DNA from: Neoroseomonas oryzicola
Lineage (GTDB): Bacteria > Pseudomonadota > Alphaproteobacteria > Acetobacterales > Acetobacteraceae
Length of the DNA stretch: 64,000 nt
Direction of reading: 5' to 3'
NCBI RefSeq assembly: GCF_012163135.1
Contig: NZ_JAAVUP010000002.1
Span: 186,001 to 250,000 of the forward strand
Below, one piece after another: positions 56,266 through 64,000 of this stretch. Below the pieces are notes generated by a model that was not told where the DNA came from, did not search any database, and saw nothing but the letters and a program-made list of their open reading frames with translations. Positions within the stretch are counted from its first letter, which is position 1; each line of letters begins with the position of its first letter. The translations under genes and the position numbers were made by a program.

Positions 56266-57285
56266 TCACAGCTTGCCGAACAGCGCCGCGGTGTCGCTCA
56301 TGCGGTTCGAGAAGCCCCACTCGTTGTCGTACCAGGACAGCACACGCACCAGGCCGCCATCGACCACCTGGGTCTGCGTCGCGTCGAAGGTGGACGACAT
56401 CGGGTTGTGGTTGAAGTCGATGCTGACCAGCGGCGCCGTGTTGTAGCCGAGGATGCCCTTGAGCGGACCGCTCTCGGAGGCCGCCTTCATCGCCGCGTTC
56501 ACCGCTTCCTTCGTCACGCCTTCCTTGGCCGGCACGAAGTCGAGCGAGACGAGGGAGACGTTCGGCGTCGGGATGCGGATGGCGGTGCCGTCCAGCTTGC
56601 CCTTCAGCTCCGGCATCACCAGGCCCACGGCCTTGGCCGCGCCGGTCGAGGTCGGGATGGCGGACACGGCGGCCGCGCGCGCGCGGTGCAGGTCCTTGTG
56701 CAGCGTGTCGACCGTGTTCTGGTCGCCGGTATAGGCGTGGATCGTCACCATGTAGCCGCGGACGATGCCGAAATTGTCGTGCAGCACCTTCGCAACCGGG
56801 GCGAGGCAGTTGGTGGTGCAGGACGCGTTGGAGATGACGGTCATCTCCTTCGTCAGCGTCTGGTGGTTCACGCCGTAGACGATGGTGGCGTCGGCGTTGT
56901 CACCGGGGGCGGAGATGACGACCTTGCGCGCGCCGGCCGTGAGCAGCGCGGAGGCCTTCTCCTTGCTGGTGAAGATGCCGGTGCATTCCATCGCGACGTC
57001 GACGCCGGCCAGCGGCAGCTTGGTCGGGTCGCGCTCGGCCGTGATCTTGATCGGGCCCCAGGTCTTGCCGGCGTTCTTGATGGTGATGGTGTCGCCCTCG
57101 ACGATCACCTCGCCGGGGAAGCGGCCATGCACGCTGTCGTAGCGGAACAGGTGGGCATTCGCCTCGACCGAGCCGAGGTCGTTGATGGTGACGAATTCCA
57201 GGTCGTCGCGGCCGGCCTCGCAGGCGGCGCGCAGAACCAGGCGACCGATGCGCCCGAACCCGTTGATGGAAACCTTCACCGCCAT
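56266..57285 (-). CDS. gap: Glyceraldehyde-3-phosphate dehydrogenase, type I
   Basis: 339 residues. The NAD-binding start [14 protein letters not shown], catalytic Cys156 in [13 protein letters not shown], the His-containing [14 protein letters not shown] and the C-terminal [13 protein letters not shown] are intact. It interconverts glyceraldehyde 3-phosphate and 1,3-bisphosphoglycerate in glycolysis/gluconeogenesis. INDLGS after the Rossmann fold keeps the Asp typical of NAD-preferring forms. The gene is 36 bases downstream of tkt, so the two likely share a message. Confidence 0.97.
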   Translation of the reverse strand: MAVKVSINGFGRIGRLVLRAACEAGRDDLEFVTINDLGSVEANAHLFRYDSVHGRFPGEVIVEGDTITIKNAGKTWGPIKITAERDPTKLPLAGVDVAMECTGIFTSKEKASALLTAGARKVVISAPGDNADATIVYGVNHQTLTKEMTVISNASCTTNCLAPVAKVLHDNFGIVRGYMVTIHAYTGDQNTVDTLHKDLHRARAAAVSAIPTSTGAAKAVGLVMPELKGKLDGTAIRIPTPNVSLVSLDFVPAKEGVTKEAVNAAMKAASESGPLKGILGYNTAPLVSIDFNHNPMSSTFDATQTQVVDGGLVRVLSWYDNEWGFSNRMSDTAALFGKL

Positions 57286-57321
57286 GGCGTTCGTATCCTT
57301 CCCGTCAGGTGAGTGAGTCGA

Positions 57322-59364
<2,043 letters not shown>

Positions 59365-59468
59365 GAGAAGGCACCTGCGGCTGCTGCGGGGGGCGGGGCC
59401 GCTATAGAGGCGGGGGGGCCTCGGGGCAACCTCGCGGGACGCAGCCCGGCCCCGCGCGGCCGCGGGGG

Positions 59469-60548
59469 TCAGGGGGCGAAGATCGAGAAGACGTAGGTCA
59501 CCGCCAGCACCAGGTGCACCACGCCGCAAAGCAGGTTCGTCCGCCCCGTGCCGTAGGTGATGATCGCCACCGCGAAGGACAGCCCGAGCAGCACCGACTG
59601 GGACGCCGAGATCCCGAGCGCCAGCGGCTGCCCGGCCCAATAGGCGACCACCGCGACCGCCGGCACGGTCAGCCCGATGCAGGCGACCGCGCTGCCGAGG
59701 GCGAGGTTGATGCTGGATTGCAGCCGGTTGGCCGCGGCGGCGCGCACGGCGGCGGCACTTTCGGGCATCAGCACGATCGCGGCGATGATGACGCCGACCA
59801 CGGCCATCGGCGCGCCCACCGCCTGCACCCCTTCCTCCAGCGCCGGGCCGAGCGACTTCGCCAGCATCACCACCGAGAACAGGGCGAGGCACATCAGGGC
59901 GAAGCAGGCGAGCGCCATCCGCGCCGAGGGACGGGCATGGCCGTCATGCCCCTCGTAGCCGACTGGGAGGAAGTAGTCCCGGTGCCAGTTCGTCTGGATG
60001 AACAGGAACCCCGCATAGAGCGCGAGGCAGGCCAGCGAGACGAAGGTGAGCTGCGTCCAGGACAGATACGGCCCCGGCGCCCCCAGCACGTGGTTCGGAT
60101 AGATCAGCACCAGCGTTGCCATCGGGATCAGCACGGCGAGGAAGGAATTGGCGCCCTCGACGCGGAATTCCGCATCCCGGTGCCGCCAGGAGGCGACGAC
60201 GATGCACACCCCCGCGAGGCCGTGCATCACCAGCATTACCGCCGCATGGACGGAATCCCGCATCAGCCCGGGATTGGGATCGCCGCCCAGCATCAGGGAG
60301 ATGATCAGGCCCGCCTCGATCACCGTGACCGCCAGCGCGAGGACCAGCGTCCCGTAGGGCTCGCCCACCCGCAGCGCCACGATTTCCGCGTGATGCACCG
60401 CCGAGAGCACGTTGCCCAGCAGCACCGCCGCCAGCACCGCCGCGAGCGGCCCCAGCCCAGCCTTGCCGAAGACGAGCCACGCCGCCACGCCAAGCACGGG
60501 CAGCGCGATGGTGTGCGGGGGGATGCGGTCGGTCGGTGCGCCAGCCAT
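59469..60548 (-). CDS. Calcium/cation:proton antiporter (ChaA-like, CaCA family)
   Basis: 359 residues with about eleven membrane segments. The duplicated CaCA alpha-repeats are visible: [20 protein letters not shown] near residues 60-80 and [20 protein letters not shown] near 265-285, each carrying the Glu used for cation binding. A hydrophilic, His-rich loop ([14 protein letters not shown]) separates the halves. ChaA-type proteins exchange Ca2+, Na+ or K+ for protons. The start is ATG 60548. It is divergent from the VIT-family gene. Confidence 0.88.
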   Translation of the reverse strand: MAGAPTDRIPPHTIALPVLGVAAWLVFGKAGLGPLAAVLAAVLLGNVLSAVHHAEIVALRVGEPYGTLVLALAVTVIEAGLIISLMLGGDPNPGLMRDSVHAAVMLVMHGLAGVCIVVASWRHRDAEFRVEGANSFLAVLIPMATLVLIYPNHVLGAPGPYLSWTQLTFVSLACLALYAGFLFIQTNWHRDYFLPVGYEGHDGHARPSARMALACFALMCLALFSVVMLAKSLGPALEEGVQAVGAPMAVVGVIIAAIVLMPESAAAVRAAAANRLQSSINLALGSAVACIGLTVPAVAVVAYWAGQPLALGISASQSVLLGLSFAVAIITYGTGRTNLLCGVVHLVLAVTYVFSIFAP

Positions 60549-60655
60549 GACGCCTGCCTAGGCGGCAATCCCGCGGCCTTCAACCGGAACCGGCACGACC
60601 TGGGCAGGAGTTGCGAACCTGTCGCGTCCGCGGCGATGCGCTAGCCTCCCCCGCC

Positions 60656-61408
60656 ATGGATTCCGCCACCCAGACCCCGAAGCCCGAGGCGCTGAACCGC
60701 GACGGCCTCTGGCCCATGCCGCCCGGCCCCCCGCATGAGGAGCAGCACATCGCCGAGCGCGAGGTGGTGCGCGACCTGGTGGGCGGTGCGGCGGATGGCC
60801 TGGTGGTGCCCTTTGCCGTCGTTGCCGTCCTCGCGGGCGTGGCCGCGCCGGCGGCGGTCCCGGCCGGCGTCGCGGCGGCGGTCGCGGGCGGCGTCGCCCT
60901 CGGCCTCGGCCGCTACCTCGCCGCGCGCGCGGAGACCGAGCACTACGCCGCCGAGCGTCGCCGCGAGGAGGAGGAGACGGTCGAATACGAGGACCGCGAG
61001 CGCTGGGAAGTCGCCGCGATCCTGCACCGCTACGGCGTGCGCGGGGATGCGCTGCGCCTCGCGGTCGATTCGATCTGCTCGGACACCAAGCGCTGGGTCG
61101 ACTTCATGATGCGCTTCGAACTCGACCTGAAGGAGCCCGAGCCGGTCCGTGCCGCGCGCGGGGCCGCGACCGCCGGCGCCGCGGCGGCGGTCGCCGGCCT
61201 GCTCCCGGTGCTGCCCTTCCTCGGCGGGGGCGCCCCGGGCCAGGCGCTGATGGTCTCAGCCCTACTGACCGGGGCGGGGCTGGTCGGTTTCGGCTGGCTG
61301 AAGGCGCGCGGCGAGGGGCAGGCCCCGATCGCCGGCGCGCTGCAGCGGCTGCTGGCCGGCGGGATCGCGGCCGCCGCCGCCCTGGTGGCGAGGATGGCGG
61401 CCGGCTGA
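60656..61408 (+). CDS. VIT1/CCC1-family protein
   Basis: 250 residues. Membrane segments [20 protein letters not shown] and others flank a hydrophilic, Glu-rich central part ([20 protein letters not shown]) that in this family binds iron or other divalent metals. The late part has two further helix pairs. VIT1/CCC1 proteins export Fe2+ or Mn2+ from the cytoplasm. The N-terminal [20 protein letters not shown] matches the family. The P-type ATPase begins nine bases after its stop, suggesting cotranscription. Confidence 0.8.
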   Translation: MDSATQTPKPEALNRDGLWPMPPGPPHEEQHIAEREVVRDLVGGAADGLVVPFAVVAVLAGVAAPAAVPAGVAAAVAGGVALGLGRYLAARAETEHYAAERRREEEETVEYEDRERWEVAAILHRYGVRGDALRLAVDSICSDTKRWVDFMMRFELDLKEPEPVRAARGAATAGAAAAVAGLLPVLPFLGGGAPGQALMVSALLTGAGLVGFGWLKARGEGQAPIAGALQRLLAGGIAAAAALVARMAAG

Positions 61409-61416
61409 GGCCGCCA

Positions 61417-64000
61417 GTGCCGGAGGCCGCTCCGCCACCCTGGCACGCCTTGCCGCCCGACGCGGCACTCGCCGCGCTGGCGACCGACCCTGGCGGGCTG
61501 TCCGGCCACGAAGCGGCGGAACGCCTCGCCCGCCACGGCCCCAATGCCCTGCCGCCGCCGCCGCGCCCGTCATGGCGTGCGCGGGCGCTGCGCCAGTTCG
61601 ACGACCTGCTCATCCGCGTGCTGCTGCTCGCCGCGACGCTGACGGCGCTGCTCGGCGAATGGGCCGATACCGCGGTGATCCTCGCGGTGGTGCTGATCAA
61701 CGCGGCGATCGGGCTGCTGCAGGAAGGCCGGGCGGAACGGGCGCTGGAGGCGATCGGCGGGCTGCTCGCGCCGCGCGCGGCGGTGCTGCGGGACGGCCTG
61801 CGCCGGACCCTCCCGGCCGAGGCCCTGGTGCCGGGGGATGTCGTCCTGCTCGAGGCCGGGGACAGGGTTCCGGCCGACCTCCGTCTGATCGACGCCGTGG
61901 CGCTGCGCGTGGAGGAGGCGGCGCTGACGGGGGAATCCGTCCCATCCGCCAAGGCGGCCGCGGCCGTCCCGGCGGCCACTCCGCTCGCGGAGCGGGCATC
62001 GATGGCCTTCGCCGGCACCATCGCCGTCGCCGGCCAGGGGCGCGGCGTCGTCGTCGCGACCGGGCCGGGGAGCGAGATCGGCCGCGTCGGCGCCATGCTC
62101 GCCGGGCTTGGCCAAGCCGAGACGCCGCTGCTGCGGCAGATGCGCGACCTCGCGCGGCTGCTGACCGGCCTGGTGCTCGGCCTCGCGGCCATCGTCTTCG
62201 CCGTCGCGGTGTTGTGGCACGGCATGAAGGTGGCCGAAGCCGTGCTCGTCGTCGTCAGCCTGGCGGTCTCGGCGATCCCGGAAGGGCTGCCCGCCGTGCT
62301 CTCGGTCACCCTGGCGCTCGGCGTGCGGCGGATGGCGGCGCGCAACGCCATCATCCGCCGGCTGCCGGCGGTGGAGACGCTCGGCGCCGTCGGCGTCATC
62401 TGCACCGACAAGACCGGCACGCTGACGGTGAACGAGATGGCGGTGCGCAGCGCCGCCTGGCCGGGCGGCTTTGCGCGCGTGGAGGGCCAGGGCTATGCGC
62501 CCGACGGCGCGGTCGCGATCGAGGGTGCGGCGCCGCCGGCGCGGCTGATGGACGTCGCGTTGCTCTGCAACGACGCCGCGCTGCGCGAGGGGCCGCGCGG
62601 CTGGGTCGTTGAAGGCGACCCGATGGAAGGCGCCCTGCTGGCCTTCGCCGCGCGGGCCGGCGCCGATGCCGATGCGCTGGAGGCCGAGCACCCGCGCCTC
62701 GCCACGCTGCCCTTCGATGCCGCGCACCGGCTGATGGCGACGCGGCACGCGGCGGGCGCCGGCGCGCTGGTCGCCGTGAAGGGCGCACCGGAGGCGGTGC
62801 TGCCGCGCTGCGTCGACGAGGCCGGCGGCGCGCCCTTCGATCCTGCCGCCTGGGCCGCCCGGGCCGAGGCGATGGCCGCGCGCGGCGAGCGCGTCCTGGC
62901 CCTCGCGATGCGGGAGGAGGCCACTCCGTCCGGGAGTCCCGGCCTGCCGGAGGGGCTGGTGCTCCTGGGCCTGCTCGGCCTCGCCGACCCGCCGCGGCCG
63001 GAGGCGCACGCCGCCGTCGCCGAATGCCGTGCCGCGGGCATCCGCGTCGTGATGATCACCGGCGACCATGCCGCGACGGGCTGCGCGATCGCCGCCGAAC
63101 TCGGCATCGCCGAAGCCCCGCGCGCCCTGACCGGGGCGGCGCTGGACGCGATGGACGATGCCGCCCTGGCCGGGGCCGTCGCGCGCACCGACGTCTTCGC
63201 GCGCGTCAGCCCGGCGCAGAAGCTCCGCTTGGTCGAGGCGCTGCAGCGCGACGGCGTGGTGGTGGCGATGACGGGGGATGGGGTGAACGATGCCCCCGCA
63301 CTGAAGCGCGCCGACATCGGCATCGCCATGGGCCGCCGCGGCACCGAGGCCGCGACCCAGGCGGCGCAGATGGTGCTCGCCGACGACAATTTCGCCTCGA
63401 TCGCCGCGGCGGTGCGGGAAGGGCGCACGGTCTACGACAACCTGCGGAAGGTGATCGTGTGGAACCTGCCGACTGATGGCGGGGAGGCGCTGGTCATCGC
63501 CTTCGCCGTGCTGTTCGGCCTCGCCCTGCCCATGACGCCGCTGCAGGTGCTGTGGATCAACACCATCACCGCGACCGCGCTCGGCATGGCGCTCGCCTTC
63601 GAGCCGATGGAGCGCGGCACCATGGCCGAGCCGCCGCGCGACCCGCGCCAGCCCCTGCTGTCGGGCTTCCTGCTGTGGCGCTTCCTGCTCGTCTCGGCGC
63701 TGATCGCGGCGGCGTCCTTCGGGATCTACGGCTGGGCGCTCGGCCGCGGCGCCGGGGAGGAGGTGGCGAGGACCGCGGTGGTGAACACCATCGTCGCACT
63801 CGAGATCGTCTATCTCCTCGTCGTGCGGCGTGGGCGCGGCACGCTTCTCAGCGCCGCGGCGCCGACACCGGCGCTCCTGCTGGGCATCGGCGTGACCGTC
63901 GCGGGGCAGGGTCTGCTGACATACCTGGCGCCGCTGCAGGCGGTGTTCGGGACTGCGGCCCTCGGCGGCGCGGAATGGGCGGCGGTCGGGACCGCGACGA
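61417..64000 (+). CDS. P-type cation ATPase, 3' end outside window
   Basis: About 860 residues are seen, and the frame is open to the right edge. The cation-ATPase N-terminal domain ([20 protein letters not shown]) is followed by the A-domain ([11 protein letters not shown]), [18 protein letters not shown] in the ion path, the phosphorylation site Asp331 in [14 protein letters not shown], and hinge [32 protein letters not shown] and [20 protein letters not shown] belong to later membrane helices. Class IIA/III-like; Ca2+, Mg2+ or Mn2+ is plausible but unproven. The GTG at 61417 has GAGG six bases upstream. Confidence 0.9.
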   Translation, partial: MPEAAPPPWHALPPDAALAALATDPGGLSGHEAAERLARHGPNALPPPPRPSWRARALRQFDDLLIRVLLLAATLTALLGEWADTAVILAVVLINAAIGLLQEGRAERALEAIGGLLAPRAAVLRDGLRRTLPAEALVPGDVVLLEAGDRVPADLRLIDAVALRVEEAALTGESVPSAKAAAAVPAATPLAERASMAFAGTIAVAGQGRGVVVATGPGSEIGRVGAMLAGLGQAETPLLRQMRDLARLLTGLVLGLAAIVFAVAVLWHGMKVAEAVLVVVSLAVSAIPEGLPAVLSVTLALGVRRMAARNAIIRRLPAVETLGAVGVICTDKTGTLTVNEMAVRSAAWPGGFARVEGQGYAPDGAVAIEGAAPPARLMDVALLCNDAALREGPRGWVVEGDPMEGALLAFAARAGADADALEAEHPRLATLPFDAAHRLMATRHAAGAGALVAVKGAPEAVLPRCVDEAGGAPFDPAAWAARAEAMAARGERVLALAMREEATPSGSPGLPEGLVLLGLLGLADPPRPEAHAAVAECRAAGIRVVMITGDHAATGCAIAAELGIAEAPRALTGAALDAMDDAALAGAVARTDVFARVSPAQKLRLVEALQRDGVVVAMTGDGVNDAPALKRADIGIAMGRRGTEAATQAAQMVLADDNFASIAAAVREGRTVYDNLRKVIVWNLPTDGGEALVIAFAVLFGLALPMTPLQVLWINTITATALGMALAFEPMERGTMAEPPRDPRQPLLSGFLLWRFLLVSALIAAASFGIYGWALGRGAGEEVARTAVVNTIVALEIVYLLVVRRGRGTLLSAAAPTPALLLGIGVTVAGQGLLTYLAPLQAVFGTAALGGAEWAAVGTAT

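Overview
The window is a chromosomal stretch of a very G+C-rich bacterium. Genes are tightly packed, with many ATGA or GTGA stop/start overlaps and several GTG and TTG starts. The gene set points to an alphaproteobacterium, most likely a Roseomonas-like member of the Acetobacteraceae: two orphan tripartite-tricarboxylate (Bug) binding proteins, two complete dipeptide-type ABC systems, a dimethylformamidase-like large subunit, and HTH-TPR proteins resembling the accessory part of class III cyclases. This placement is inference; there is no rRNA or marker gene to test it. I saw no insertion sequence, prophage, CRISPR array or integrase.

Layout. 1-5.4 kb: the end of a glycosyltransferase locus (a GT4 tail and a GT2 enzyme), a cyclic-2,3-diphosphoglycerate-synthetase-like protein, an SDR with a degenerate catalytic tetrad, and an MFS permease. 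5.5-20.9 kb: a catabolic and uptake region. One operon holds a VOC protein and a peptide-type ABC system whose two ATPases are fused. A class II aldolase and a dimethylformamidase-like large subunit are divergently transcribed. A second ABC system with separate ATPases ends with a DoeB-like zinc deacylase. 20.9-25.9 kb: a Bug binding protein divergent from an IclR regulator, followed by a TPP-dependent enzyme and a LivJ-like binding protein; a GTTnCG-N5-CGnAAC inverted repeat lies in the divergent promoter region.

25.9-33.5 kb: a GGDEF protein, an orphan binding protein plus an adenosine-deaminase-like enzyme, a DUF47-Pit phosphate transport pair, tRNA-Arg(CCT), proline iminopeptidase and a zinc-ribbon protein. 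33.5-40.8 kb: a ZnuA-like protein translationally coupled to an outer-membrane barrel, endonuclease V, a second Bug protein closed by a clear terminator, a DEAD-box helicase, an M23-like protein lacking both catalytic histidines, LipB and tRNA-Leu(GAG). 40.8-48.7 kb: an unknown helical protein, a VOC/GST pair, a secreted protein plus cytochrome c, another orphan peptide-type binding protein, and two tandem HTH-TPR paralogues.

48.7-64 kb: malic enzyme (MaeB), a large periplasmic protein of unknown function, an operon of a VWA-like protein and a membrane J-protein, a YbaY-META secreted protein, a LysE exporter, a flavin reductase, the tkt-gap central-carbon pair, a CaCA cation/proton antiporter, a VIT-family protein and a P-type cation ATPase cut by the right edge.

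The theme is nutrient scavenging. There are eight solute-binding proteins, six of them without permeases nearby, beside enzymes that hydrolyse amides or deaminate. The intergenic gaps are all under 300 bases and several carry clear hairpins, annotated separately.
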